DNA of 64,000 nucleotides from Paenibacillus massiliensis subsp. panacisoli DSM 21345 (GTDB taxonomy: Bacteria > Bacillota > Bacilli > Paenibacillales > Paenibacillaceae). Numbering within the stretch: position 1 is the first letter of the stretch; each line of letters begins with the position of its first letter. The translations under genes and the position numbers were made by a program. Below, in pieces: positions 23,446 to 32,504 of this stretch. The notes below the pieces were generated by a model. The model saw only the letters and a list, made by a program, of their open reading frames with translations. It had not been told where the DNA came from and did not search any database. The DNA is taken from positions 279,202 through 343,201 of the forward strand of contig NZ_AUFO01000011.1 in assembly GCF_000426545.1 (NCBI RefSeq), in the 5' to 3' direction.

Positions 23446-24657
23446 ATGAACAAACGCGTATGGGGAACACTTGCAGTTGCTGCGGCATTATGGTCAGTTA
23501 TGGATGTGACTTCAAGCAGTCATGTCTCAGCGGCTGCTGTCACGATCCCGGCAGGGGAGCAGGGAGTCATACAGGCGCCGGTACGGGTACGAATCTCTCC
23601 TTCCATGGAAGGGGACACACTGAGCTTTCTGAGTCAGGGCGATAAGGTGACCGTATTGGAAAAGACAGTGAATCAGTGGTATAAGGTCAAGACGGCTGAT
23701 GGAACCATCGGCTACACGAGCATCTCGGAAAAATACATACTGCCTGTTGGGAAGGCTGGAGTAAGCGTGTCCGGCGCATCTTCCACAGCATCCCGTGCAG
23801 TGGCGGTACCAAGTGCGGCAACAAGCACTAATGGAGCATCCTCGGCAACATCTACAGCAGGACAAGCTGTAGCTACCATTCAATCTGCGGTCAACCTGAG
23901 AAGTGAGCCTGCCAACACAGGAGCTATTCTCGGATTGCTTAGCCCCGGACAGCAGGTGAAGCTGCTGGACACTAGTAATAAATATTGGTTCAAGATCGCT
24001 ACTGATGCGGGAGTCACTGGTTATGTAGGAGCTTCGGACAAATTCATCAAAGCAGGAATCGTACCCGTTGCTACCAATGCTAGCTCAGTAAATGTGAACT
24101 CCGGCTCAGGGCAGAATGTGGCTGTTCCAGTATTTTCCGCTGCTACCGTACCAGCCTACCAGCCCGTGGTGATGCGGGAGGAAGGAATCTACAGAGGTCG
24201 TGATGTAGATACGGCAATTGAGCAGATGATTAGTACGGGAATGACGTATCTGGGGACACCGTATGAGTATGGTTCGGACCGTAATTCGACGGCCACCTTC
24301 GATTGCTCTGCATTTACGCAGCGTATTTTTCTGGAAAGCATGGGTCTACTACTTCCGGGAGATTCCAGATCGCAGGGGAACTGGGTTAGACAGAATAGCC
24401 AGCCAGTACTGGATATATCGGAGCTGAAGCGAGGGGACCTGGTCTTCTTTCGGGATTATGCGGTTCCAGCAGGAGATGGCCTTATTCAGCCTGATCCGTT
24501 CTCGCAGACCATTACCCATGTAGCTGTGTACTTGGGAGATTCGCGCTTGCTTCACACCTTCTCTGTAGCAGCAGGTGGGGTGAAGGTAACAGATTTTAGC
24601 CAATCATGGCAGGATCGCTTCCTCTATGGTGGAAGTGTAGTAGATCGGGTGCTCTAA
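23446..24657 (+). CDS. Secreted SH3b-NlpC/P60 peptidoglycan endopeptidase
   Basis: The 403-residue protein has a signal peptide (to about residue 30), two bacterial SH3 domains (about 38-100 and 143-200) joined by a Ser/Ala/Thr-rich linker, and a C-terminal NlpC/P60 domain. The catalytic Cys is in FDCSAFTQ (about 285), one His is in THVAVYLG (about 352) and a further polar residue is in RLLHTF. It would cleave the stem peptide of the cell wall during growth or separation. Both SH3 domains probably bind wall peptide. Confidence 0.9.
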   Translation: MNKRVWGTLAVAAALWSVMDVTSSSHVSAAAVTIPAGEQGVIQAPVRVRISPSMEGDTLSFLSQGDKVTVLEKTVNQWYKVKTADGTIGYTSISEKYILPVGKAGVSVSGASSTASRAVAVPSAATSTNGASSATSTAGQAVATIQSAVNLRSEPANTGAILGLLSPGQQVKLLDTSNKYWFKIATDAGVTGYVGASDKFIKAGIVPVATNASSVNVNSGSGQNVAVPVFSAATVPAYQPVVMREEGIYRGRDVDTAIEQMISTGMTYLGTPYEYGSDRNSTATFDCSAFTQRIFLESMGLLLPGDSRSQGNWVRQNSQPVLDISELKRGDLVFFRDYAVPAGDGLIQPDPFSQTITHVAVYLGDSRLLHTFSVAAGGVKVTDFSQSWQDRFLYGGSVVDRVL

Positions 24658-24673
24658 TTGCAGCAGCCTTGGT

Positions 24674-24710
24674 CCTTCGAATTACTTCGGGGCCCGTAAC
24701 GGGCTTCCGA
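24674..24710 (+). terminator. Terminator after NlpC/P60 gene
   Basis: ACTTCGG (24674-24680) pairs with CCGAAGT (24697-24703). An inner GCCCG/CGGGC stem closes on a 3-base loop, and a run of seven T follows. Confidence 0.9.
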
Positions 24711-24736
24711 AGTTTTTTTGGATATAGAATCTATAA

Positions 24737-24815
24737 GTTTTCAGCGGAGCTGAACCATTCGAACATCCTAGGAAGAACTTCCGCTAAGTGCGGTCTGTCT
24801 TCTGTGAAAGTACGT
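24737..24815. repeat. Dispersed intergenic repeat, copy A
   Basis: From GTTTTCAGCGG to GTACGT this segment is clearly similar to 51812-51888. The best-kept core is ACTTCC(G/A)CTAAGTGC followed by (C/G)GTCT and TGTGAA(A/G)GTA. It lies in an intergenic region upstream of a sigma-B-type promoter. No coding capacity is apparent. Confidence 0.7.
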
Positions 24816-24858
24816 CCAGAGACGTCTTTCTCATCTTCCTCATTGGTGTCGAACCTTT

Positions 24859-24884
24859 GTTTCGGGCTAACACCCAGAGGGTAA
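24859..24884 (+). promoter_or_regulatory. Sigma-B-type promoter of DUF948 gene
   Basis: GTTTCG (24859-24864) and GGGTAA (24879-24884) are separated by 14 bases, in good agreement with the GTTT-N12-15-GGG(T/A)A pattern of sigma-B. It lies ~50 bases before the DUF948 start. Confidence 0.7.
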
Positions 24885-24936
24885 CTAGAATATACATAAT
24901 GGAGAGCACGCCCAGATTGGAAAGAGAGGTTACGTC

Positions 24937-25434
24937 ATGTTAATGGAAATTAGTGTTTTTATTATTGCTTTGGCTTTTGTAGTGCTGGTGCTGTATTTGG
25001 TCAAGACCTTAAAAGCCGCGCAGGGCTCCCTGGACCGGGTATCCGTTACCTTGGAAGAGGTACAGAAGACGGTAGATGAGCTAAGCTACGAGGTCAAGCA
25101 GACGATTCGTCATGCGAATGGCATTACAGCGGATGTAGAGCAAAAGATGAAGAAGATCGACCCTGTCATTACATCCGTGGAGAATCTGGGCGAGGTACTT
25201 AGTGAGCTGACCTCTGCGGCCAAGCAGGCGTCTGCTACATTGATGAATCGATTTCAAAAGCCCAAGCAAAAAGATGTAGCCTCTACAGCTATAGTGCCGC
25301 CACAACCTCCTGTTCCTGAGAGCCAACCATTACCCCAGGATCGCGTCATCGGAGGAGAACCCCGAAAAGCAGGCCCTGAATGGTTAACGTACGTAGATAT
25401 TGCTGCTGGTGTGTGGCAAAAAATGCGACGTTAG
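24937..25434 (+). CDS. DUF948 membrane-anchored stress protein (YtxG-like)
   Basis: The 165-residue protein has an N-terminal membrane helix (about residues 4-24). A long helical segment of apolipoprotein-like character follows (TLEEVQKTVDELSYEVKQTI), then a Pro-rich linker, the order typical of DUF948/YtxG. In Bacillus subtilis ytxG is a sigma-B general stress gene, and a sigma-B-type promoter lies upstream here too. The molecular role is unknown. Confidence 0.8.
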   Translation: MLMEISVFIIALAFVVLVLYLVKTLKAAQGSLDRVSVTLEEVQKTVDELSYEVKQTIRHANGITADVEQKMKKIDPVITSVENLGEVLSELTSAAKQASATLMNRFQKPKQKDVASTAIVPPQPPVPESQPLPQDRVIGGEPRKAGPEWLTYVDIAAGVWQKMRR

Positions 25435-25494
25435 CAGGGTAGCGGCGGTGTGACGGTGCTCAGAACCATCATTCCATTGAAAGGGTGAGATACG

Positions 25495-26022
25495 ATGATA
25501 CAACTACTTCTTTGGATAGGTTTGCTTTCTCCCTTTTCCGCTCAGGAAACGGTTCAGGCTACGGCTCCGCCGTATGCAGCCGGAAAAATAACACACGCTG
25601 TGGACGTTCGTGGTACAAGTGTAACTGATGCAGTCTATGAGGAACGCTTTGAGACGTTAAATGATATTTCCCTTGATGATCGGACAGAGGATGTTCTACA
25701 GAAGAAAGGCCAGCCGCTTCGTACGCATGAGGACCTTATTCTGCGCTCTACTGAATATCATTATGAGGATGTGGTCGTCGGCGTTCGGGATGGTTACGTC
25801 AATTACGTACATGTGGACAGTAGCTCTGTGCGCGTGAAGGTGAATGACCGCTGGCTGCCACTGGACCGCAGCACGCTGGATCATGAGCTGGGAGGTGCTC
25901 AGTTCACTGCAGAGGATGGAGAGGTATACATTCGGGGGCATCATGCCATCAAGGTATACACGGATCAAGACAGCGGGGAATTAAAGGCTGTTGAATTGTT
26001 TGACGAAACCTCATCACCTTGA
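25495..26022 (+). CDS. Exported protein of unknown function
   Basis: The 175-residue product has a short N-terminal hydrophobic segment (LLLWIGLLSPFSA) likely to be a signal peptide. The rest is hydrophilic and acidic, with a region around residues 62-110 (TEDVLQKKGQPL, then YHYEDVVVGVRDGYV) that recalls small SmpA/BamE- or DUF4309-like outer-layer domains. It follows the DUF948 gene by 60 bases. I do not recognise a family with confidence. Confidence 0.6.
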   Translation: MIQLLLWIGLLSPFSAQETVQATAPPYAAGKITHAVDVRGTSVTDAVYEERFETLNDISLDDRTEDVLQKKGQPLRTHEDLILRSTEYHYEDVVVGVRDGYVNYVHVDSSSVRVKVNDRWLPLDRSTLDHELGGAQFTAEDGEVYIRGHHAIKVYTDQDSGELKAVELFDETSSP

Positions 26023-26023
26023 C

Positions 26024-26048
26024 GTTTCAGAATGAGATGGACGGGTTA
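26024..26048 (+). promoter_or_regulatory. Sigma-B-type promoter of YflT-like gene
   Basis: GTTTCA (26024-26029) and GGGTTA (26043-26048) are separated by 13 bases. The site lies 117 bases before the YflT-like start and directly after the preceding gene. Confidence 0.65.
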
Positions 26049-26164
26049 ATGTTACAACGTGAGGATGCACCGCCAGGGTCATCCAAGCAAGTATCTTACA
26101 TCCATCCCTGAAGTGGGATGAAATATACGAGATACTGAATTTTGTAACAGGGAGAGTGAGAAAA

Positions 26165-26509
26165 ATGAATTCAACGAATGCTCAAGCTTATGCAAAAGTG
26201 GTGGAGAATGGAGTTCAAGCGGTAGAGACAGTCAAGGAGCTGCGCAACGCTGGCTACCGTTATGAGGATGTATACGTGCTGGCTCATAGTCAGGATCGTA
26301 CGGATCGCATTGCAGACACCGTAGATGCGAATGAGATTGGCATCAAGGAAGAAGGCGTTTTTGACTCTCTGGCGAATCTGTTCCGTTCTCGTGGTGATGA
26401 GCTGCGTGCCAAAATCGTCTCGATGGGCTTCCAGCAATCAGAGGCTGAATTTTACGAAAAAGAACTGGATCTTGGCAAGGTGCTCGTCATCGCCAAGGCC
26501 AAGCCATAA
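26165..26509 (+). CDS. General stress protein, YflT/GSP17M-like
   Basis: The 114-residue protein matches the general stress protein 17M (YflT) domain: GVQAVETVKELRNAGYRYEDVYVLAH near the start, DRTDRIAD, and EAEFYEKELDLGKVLVIAK at the end. Such proteins belong to the sigma-B regulon of Bacillus, and a sigma-B-type promoter precedes the gene. ATG at 26165 is chosen because GGGAGAG lies 8 bases upstream. Confidence 0.85.
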   Translation: MNSTNAQAYAKVVENGVQAVETVKELRNAGYRYEDVYVLAHSQDRTDRIADTVDANEIGIKEEGVFDSLANLFRSRGDELRAKIVSMGFQQSEAEFYEKELDLGKVLVIAKAKP

Positions 26510-26557
26510 TATGTTGCGACCGCATTCTTCACTGTTGCTGGGTACGGTCGATAACTG

Positions 26558-26612
26558 AAAAACATAGATAAGGAATGGGATTCCAGCAATCCCATTCCTT
26601 ATCTATGTTTTT
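26558..26612. terminator. Very long perfect-stem terminator (bidirectional)
   Basis: The 25-base arm 26558-26582 (starts AAAAACATAG, ends GGGATT) is perfectly complementary to 26588-26612, with a 5-base loop. A-run and T-run ends make it functional on both strands. It isolates the stress gene from the rsb block downstream. Confidence 0.9.
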
Positions 26613-26683
26613 CATATTTAAACCTACAGGATCAGAAGTTATAGTTATATATAGAACTCCAACCAGATATAAAGGAGACATCC

Positions 26684-27853
26684 ATGAAAATTCTAATCGT
26701 CGATGATAATCCAACGAACGTAATCATTATCCGTGAAATATTGAAGAAGGAAAATTACAGAAACATCGTCTCCGCCAGTTCAGCCAAGGAAATGCTGGAG
26801 CGACTGGGAATAGGTGATCGTACCTTGGATATTAGGCCAGTTGCTTCGGACATTGACCTGATTCTGCTGGATATGATGATGCCGGAGATGGATGGCATTG
26901 AGGCTTGTGGCATCGTGCAGCAATATGAGCATTTGAAGGATATTCCTATTATTATGGTTACTGCTGTTGGCGACTCTAAGAAGCTGGCCGAAGCGCTGGA
27001 TGCGGGAGCAACAGATTATGTCACCAAGCCGATCAACAAGGTAGAGCTGATGGCCCGTATTCGGCTGGCTCTACGTCTGAAGCTGGAGAAGGACTGGCAC
27101 AAGGAGCGTGATCAACGAATTCAGGATGAGCTGAAGCTGGCCTCTCTGGTGCAGCAGGCAGTGTTGAGTCCGGCAATCAAGGATCCCGTTCTGCAAGCCC
27201 ACGCCATCTATCAGCCTTCATTTGAGCTGGCGGGAGACCTCTATTCCTGGTATTCGCTCGGAGAAGGAAGATATTGTGTCATCCTGTTGGACATGATGGG
27301 ACACGGCATTTCTTCCTCTTTATTTTGCATGTTCATCGCAGCAGTTCTCAAGGATACCGTAACCACGTATGTGGAGCCGGAGAGGGTGATTCAGGAGCTG
27401 AATCGACGCTTTGGCCAGCTTGATCTGGGTAGACAGCTCGTTCAGTACTATTTCACGGCCATCTACATGGTCATTGATACGCGTTCCAAGAAGATCGATT
27501 ATGTGAATGCAGGGCATCCGCCTGGCCTGATGTTCCGCAACGATGGCACCGTGCTTCAGCTGAGTAGTGGAGCAAGTCCGGTTGGCTTGTTCGACCAGAT
27601 CGAGGTAGAGACACGGACCATCCAATATGAGGATGGGGAGCGTATTGCTCTCTATACAGATGGTCTGCTAGAGATCGTTCAGGGTGAGCACGAAGAGCAG
27701 CTTGAGTTCCTAATTGATCAGCTACGGGACCGAGTGGAATGGGATGAGGACGCGATGCGTAAGGCCTTCATTCAGCAGGAATCGCCGAGCACACACGATG
27801 ATGATAAATGCCTGGTATGGATATCATTGAAAGAAGGAGCGAGCTTGGCATGA
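26684..27853 (+). CDS. rsbY: Response-regulator PP2C phosphatase (RsbY-like)
   Basis: The 389-residue protein has an N-terminal receiver domain (about residues 1-130; phospho-acceptor Asp in DLILLDMMMPEMDG, conserved Lys in VTKPIN) and a C-terminal SpoIIE/PP2C phosphatase domain (metal ligands in LAGDLYSW and LLDMMGHGIS). RsbY of the Bacillus cereus group has this same order and dephosphorylates RsbV to release sigma-B. Its stop overlaps the start of the hybrid kinase gene, as expected for a kinase-regulator pair. The symbol is by analogy of architecture and context. Confidence 0.75.
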   Translation: MKILIVDDNPTNVIIIREILKKENYRNIVSASSAKEMLERLGIGDRTLDIRPVASDIDLILLDMMMPEMDGIEACGIVQQYEHLKDIPIIMVTAVGDSKKLAEALDAGATDYVTKPINKVELMARIRLALRLKLEKDWHKERDQRIQDELKLASLVQQAVLSPAIKDPVLQAHAIYQPSFELAGDLYSWYSLGEGRYCVILLDMMGHGISSSLFCMFIAAVLKDTVTTYVEPERVIQELNRRFGQLDLGRQLVQYYFTAIYMVIDTRSKKIDYVNAGHPPGLMFRNDGTVLQLSSGASPVGLFDQIEVETRTIQYEDGERIALYTDGLLEIVQGEHEEQLEFLIDQLRDRVEWDEDAMRKAFIQQESPSTHDDDKCLVWISLKEGASLA

Positions 27854-30800
27854 AAATTAGAAATAAGCTGCTCATTGGCTTCAGCCTGCTAATGGGCATC
27901 ATTATAGCGCTTACGGTCATCAGCTATGACAGGCTGGGGAGCATGAACGAGCAGTTGAACAAGGTATATGAGGAGCGATACATCAAGGTGAGGCAGACGG
28001 CTGCACTTCGCTCCCAGGTCAACGAAAAAGCCAAGATCATGGCTAACCAGCTCCTGAATCCTGGGATATCCGTGGAGGACAGCATAAGAGAGCTTGCGCA
28101 GGTTGCCACTATTGGCGGTGATTTGCTTACCCGTATGCAGGAAGGAAATTCGAATGCTGAGGAAGACCGATTGATGCGGGAGGTAGTGAGATCGTGGCAG
28201 GAGTTCAACAGCTACGAGGAGCGCTTGATGAATCTGCTCTCCCAGGATCGGATGGACGAAGCGAATGCCCTGCGTAACAGTACAGGTCTACCGGCACAAA
28301 GCGATGCTCTGGACAGTATTAATAACCTATCACGTTATCAGGATAGTGCTGTCGATGAGGAAATGGCCGTATCCAGGCAGATGTTCTCGGAGGCCATACA
28401 GACAACTACCCTGATTATGGCTGCAGGTCTGCTGCTGTCACTCGGCATTATTCTGTGGGTGCTTCCAAGCATTACCCGTGGTCTGAATACATTATCCATG
28501 ATGATCTCTGGCTTCGGCAAAAGCCGATTCAAAGCGATTGGCCGGATGAAGGTCACCACGACCGATGAGATCGGGCAGGTGGCTCTGGTCTTCCAGGAGA
28601 TGGCTGAGGACCTGGAGGAGAAGCGCCAGTTAGAGCAGTCGATCATTCAATCGCAGAAGGATCAGACATGGCTGAGTGCCAATACGGCCAGAGTGACGGA
28701 GCTACTGCGTGGCATCAATTCTCCCGAACAGATTGCACAGACGTTCATCAGCGAGTTCACTCCAATTCTTGGGGCGAGCTATGGCTCCATCTATCTTCTT
28801 AATGAAGAGAAAGGGCCCGACAAGCTCTTCCTTAGCGGTAGCTATGCCCGTAATGCTGAGGATCACCATACCAAGGAGACGTTCTTCATTGGTGAGGGGT
28901 TGCTCGGTCAGAGCGCATTGGACCAGAAGCCGATTCTGCTGGAGAAGGCTCCGAACGGTTATCTGACGATCAGCTCAGCCCTTGGCTCAACAGAGCCGAC
29001 AGGGGTTATAATCTATCCGATTATGTTTGAGGAGGAGCTCATTGGTGTCGTTGAGATGGCCTCTCTGGGATCGTTCTCGGCACTTGAGCAGGACTTGATG
29101 GATCGACTGGTGTCGAGTCTTGGAATTATTCTGAACAATATTCACCGTAGAATGCGTGTCGAGCAGCTGCTGCGCGAATCGCAGGCTCTCACCGAGGAGC
29201 TACAATGCCAGTCCGAGGAGCTACAGACTCAGCAGGAGGAGCTTCGTCGCTCTAATGAGAATCTGGAGCAGCAGACAGAAGAGCTGAAGCGTTCCGAGGA
29301 GATGCTGCAGAGACAGCAAGAGGAGCTTGAACATTTCAATACCGAGCTGATGTCCAAGACCAGAGCGCTGGAGGAGCAGGTGCGTGAGGTGGAGGAGAAG
29401 AATCTTGAGATCGAGAAGGCTCGTGCTCAGCTGGAGCAGCAGGCCATGCAGCTTGCGGTTACGAGCAAATACAAGTCGGAGTTCCTGGCGAATATGTCGC
29501 ATGAGCTGCGAACACCGCTCAACAGCTTGCTGATCCTATCTCAACTGTTAGCCGAGAATAAGGATGGCAATCTGAGTAGCAAACAAAAGGAATATGCGCA
29601 GACCATTTATATGTCTGGCTCGGACTTGCTCAAGATGATCGATGAAATTCTGGATCTGTCCAAGGTCGATGCAGGGAAAATGGACATTAACTATGAGACG
29701 GTCAGCCTGAAGGGGCTTCAAAAATTCGTCGAGCAGAATTTTGGTCCTATGGCGGCCAAGAAGGAGCTTCAGCTGATTACCGAAGCCGATAGTGAACTGC
29801 CTACAGCCATTATGAGTGATAGCTATCGCGTGAAGCAGATCTTACGAAATCTGCTCTCTAACGCCTTTAAGTTCACAAGCACAGGCTCTATCACCTTCTC
29901 CATTTCACCTGCAGCAGCGGAGCAATTGCCTTCTTATTTGAATGAGAATCAGGCTTATCTTGCTTTATCTGTAGAAGATACGGGCATCGGTATTGCACCG
30001 GATAAGACGGACCTGATCTTCGAGGCCTTTCAGCAGGTAGATGGTACGACAAGTCGTAAATACGGGGGAACCGGGCTTGGTCTGTCTATCAGTCGTGAGC
30101 TGTCCCGCTTGCTGGGTGGTGGCATTGAGCTGACCTCTGAGCAAGGGAAAGGAAGCTGCTTCACCCTCTTCCTGCCTGCGGACCCTGCACAGACCTCTGG
30201 CTATACCCAAATGGAGCATAGTCAGGATCAGCATTACAAGGCTAGACAGGAGGTGGCCCCGATCGCGGAGCACAGAGCAGATACTCGCTCAAGCTTAGCT
30301 GTCTCTCCAACATCGCCTGCTGCATCAACGAATATGAGTAAGACGGCGGTGTCGGAGCCACTGAATGATGATCGTGAGAACATTCAAGCGACAGATCAGG
30401 TGCTGCTGATTATCGAGGATGATGAGAAATTCGCGCAGATCCTTATGGAGATGGCTAGAAGTCGTGGTTACAAGGCTCTGGTTGCTCTACAGGGGGATGC
30501 TGGGCTTGATATGGCGAGAACCTACCTGCCCAATGCCATCATTCTGGATATTCAGCTGCCTGTCATGGACGGCTGGGCCATCCTGGGCGAGCTAAAGGCA
30601 TCCTCTGCCACGAGACATATTCCTGTGCATGTCATCTCGGTCGTCGATGATGTAAAGCAGGGACTTATGATGGGAGCTATTGCGTATCTGAAGAAGCCTT
30701 CCTCCAAGGAAAGTCTGGATCGTGCGTTCGCCCAAATCTCCTCTTACACACAGAGCACGGTGAAGAAGCTCATGATTGTGGAGGACGATGATGTGCAGCG

Positions 30801-31566
30801 GCAATCCATTATTGAACTGATCGGTCACGACGATGTTGCCATCACAGCTGTATCCACGGGCAAGGAGGCTCTGGAGGAGCTGAACAGACAGCATTACGAC
30901 TGCATGGTGCTGGATCTGATGCTCAGCGATATGACGGGCTTCGATCTGCTTGATCGGATCCGGGATGACGAGAAGCTGAATGATCTGCCGATTATCATTT
31001 ATACGGGCAAGGAGCTTGATAACAAGGAAGAGATGCAGCTGCGAAAATATGCGGAGTCCATCATTATCAAGGATGTCAAATCTCCGGAGCGACTGCTCGA
31101 TGAGACAACATTGTTCCTTCACCGTGTGGAAGCCAACCTTCCGGAGGATAAGCGGAGAATTCTACAAAAGCTGTACAACAAGGAAGAACTGTTCGAGGGC
31201 AAAAACATCCTGCTAGTGGATGATGATATCCGCAATGTCTTCGCGCTGTCGAGCGTGCTGGAAGGCTACCGCATGAATGTCACCTTTGCAGAGAACGGCA
31301 AAGAAGCCCTTCAGCTTCTTGAGAACAATAGCAATTACGATCTGGTATTGATGGATATGATGATGCCGGAGATGGATGGCTATGAGGCGATGACTCGCAT
31401 TCGCCAGATGCCTCAATTCGAGAAGCTACCGATTATTGCCTTAACGGCCAAGGCTATGAAGGATGATCGGGCGAAGTGCATTGAAGCAGGTGCGTCAGAC
31501 TATGTCAAAAAGCCAATCCAAACGGATCAGCTTTTATCCCTGATGCGTGTCTGGTTGTATTCGTAG
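27850..31566 (+). CDS. rsbK: Large membrane hybrid histidine kinase with three receivers (RsbK-like)
   Basis: The ~1238-residue protein has two membrane helices (about 6-28 and 193-215) around an extracellular helical sensor. A HAMP domain, a GAF domain (about 300-440) and a long coiled coil follow. Then come HisKA (FLANMSHELRTPLN, phospho-His), an ATPase domain (GTGLGLSISREL) and three receiver domains with acceptor Asp in ILDIQLPVMDG, VLDLMLSDMTG and LMDMMMPEMDG. ATG at 27850 overlaps the rsbY stop, behind AAGGAGCGAG. Neighbours identify it as the likely sensor for sigma-B activation. Bacillus cereus RsbK has fewer receivers, so this is an enlarged form. Confidence 0.8.
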   Translation: MKIRNKLLIGFSLLMGIIIALTVISYDRLGSMNEQLNKVYEERYIKVRQTAALRSQVNEKAKIMANQLLNPGISVEDSIRELAQVATIGGDLLTRMQEGNSNAEEDRLMREVVRSWQEFNSYEERLMNLLSQDRMDEANALRNSTGLPAQSDALDSINNLSRYQDSAVDEEMAVSRQMFSEAIQTTTLIMAAGLLLSLGIILWVLPSITRGLNTLSMMISGFGKSRFKAIGRMKVTTTDEIGQVALVFQEMAEDLEEKRQLEQSIIQSQKDQTWLSANTARVTELLRGINSPEQIAQTFISEFTPILGASYGSIYLLNEEKGPDKLFLSGSYARNAEDHHTKETFFIGEGLLGQSALDQKPILLEKAPNGYLTISSALGSTEPTGVIIYPIMFEEELIGVVEMASLGSFSALEQDLMDRLVSSLGIILNNIHRRMRVEQLLRESQALTEELQCQSEELQTQQEELRRSNENLEQQTEELKRSEEMLQRQQEELEHFNTELMSKTRALEEQVREVEEKNLEIEKARAQLEQQAMQLAVTSKYKSEFLANMSHELRTPLNSLLILSQLLAENKDGNLSSKQKEYAQTIYMSGSDLLKMIDEILDLSKVDAGKMDINYETVSLKGLQKFVEQNFGPMAAKKELQLITEADSELPTAIMSDSYRVKQILRNLLSNAFKFTSTGSITFSISPAAAEQLPSYLNENQAYLALSVEDTGIGIAPDKTDLIFEAFQQVDGTTSRKYGGTGLGLSISRELSRLLGGGIELTSEQGKGSCFTLFLPADPAQTSGYTQMEHSQDQHYKARQEVAPIAEHRADTRSSLAVSPTSPAASTNMSKTAVSEPLNDDRENIQATDQVLLIIEDDEKFAQILMEMARSRGYKALVALQGDAGLDMARTYLPNAIILDIQLPVMDGWAILGELKASSATRHIPVHVISVVDDVKQGLMMGAIAYLKKPSSKESLDRAFAQISSYTQSTVKKLMIVEDDDVQRQSIIELIGHDDVAITAVSTGKEALEELNRQHYDCMVLDLMLSDMTGFDLLDRIRDDEKLNDLPIIIYTGKELDNKEEMQLRKYAESIIIKDVKSPERLLDETTLFLHRVEANLPEDKRRILQKLYNKEELFEGKNILLVDDDIRNVFALSSVLEGYRMNVTFAENGKEALQLLENNSNYDLVLMDMMMPEMDGYEAMTRIRQMPQFEKLPIIALTAKAMKDDRAKCIEAGASDYVKKPIQTDQLLSLMRVWLYS

Positions 31567-31621
31567 ACCGAAAATTGGGGTAAATAAAGGTTAACGTAGA
31601 CTGATGAACTGGAGAGATAGT

Positions 31622-32485
31622 ATGACCTCGAATGAACTAAGTGCTGGAGCCAAGCTGGCAACGAATCATGACGAACGTGAACTGATAGAGATTGAATTGC
31701 TGTTAAGCGGAATTCATCGGCTGTATGGGTATGATTTCAGAAATTATGCCCTGCCTTCTTTGAAACGGCGTATTTATTACAGTATCCAATCTGAGAATGT
31801 GAATTCAATCTCGGGCCTCCAGGAAAAGGTGCTCCACGATCGCTCTTGCTTTGAGCGCCTGGTACAGAGCCTCTCCATTCCCGTGACCGAAATGTATCGT
31901 GATCCGGACTTGTTCAGGACGTTTCGCGAAAAGATTATTCCAATCCTGCGCACGTATCCTTACATTCGCATCTGGCATGCAGGGTGCTCGACCGGGGAAG
32001 AAGTCTATTCAATGGCGATTATGCTGTATGAGGAAGGGCTGTACGACAAGGCCCGCATCTACGCTACGGATATGAATTCCCGTTCACTGACACAGGCCAA
32101 AGAAGGGATATACGGGATTGACCGCATGAAGACGTACACAAAAAATTATATGGAGGCTGGAGGAAGCCAGTCTTTTTCGGAATACTATAGTGCTAAGTAC
32201 AATTCAGTAATATTCCACCCTTTTTTGCGTAAAAATATTATCTTTGCCGAGCACAACCTGGCAACGGATCGTTCCTTTAATGAGTTTAATGTCATTTTCT
32301 GCCGCAATGTCATGATCTATTTTAATGATGAGCTACGCAATCATGTTCATGGCTTGTTTTACGAAAGCTTAAGTCGATTTGGCGTACTGGTCCTGGGCTC
32401 TAAGGAATCAATTCACTTTACGGATTATACGGATCATTACGAGCCCCTGGATCGATCGGAGAAAATATACCGGAAGATTAAATAG
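31622..32485 (+). CDS. rsbM: CheR-type methyltransferase (RsbM-like)
   Basis: The 287-residue protein has an all-helical CheR N-domain and a SAM-binding domain with HAGCSTGEEVYSMAIML and IYATDMNSRSLTQAKEGIYG. CheR proteins methylate receptor glutamates. In the Bacillus cereus group RsbM methylates RsbK and damps sigma-B activity. ATG at 31622 is preferred over 31604 because GGAGAG lies 6-8 bases upstream. No CheB or chemoreceptor genes are nearby, which supports the stress role. Confidence 0.75.
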   Translation: MTSNELSAGAKLATNHDERELIEIELLLSGIHRLYGYDFRNYALPSLKRRIYYSIQSENVNSISGLQEKVLHDRSCFERLVQSLSIPVTEMYRDPDLFRTFREKIIPILRTYPYIRIWHAGCSTGEEVYSMAIMLYEEGLYDKARIYATDMNSRSLTQAKEGIYGIDRMKTYTKNYMEAGGSQSFSEYYSAKYNSVIFHPFLRKNIIFAEHNLATDRSFNEFNVIFCRNVMIYFNDELRNHVHGLFYESLSRFGVLVLGSKESIHFTDYTDHYEPLDRSEKIYRKIK

Positions 32486-32504
32486 AGACGCTTAGGAGGG
32501 TCCC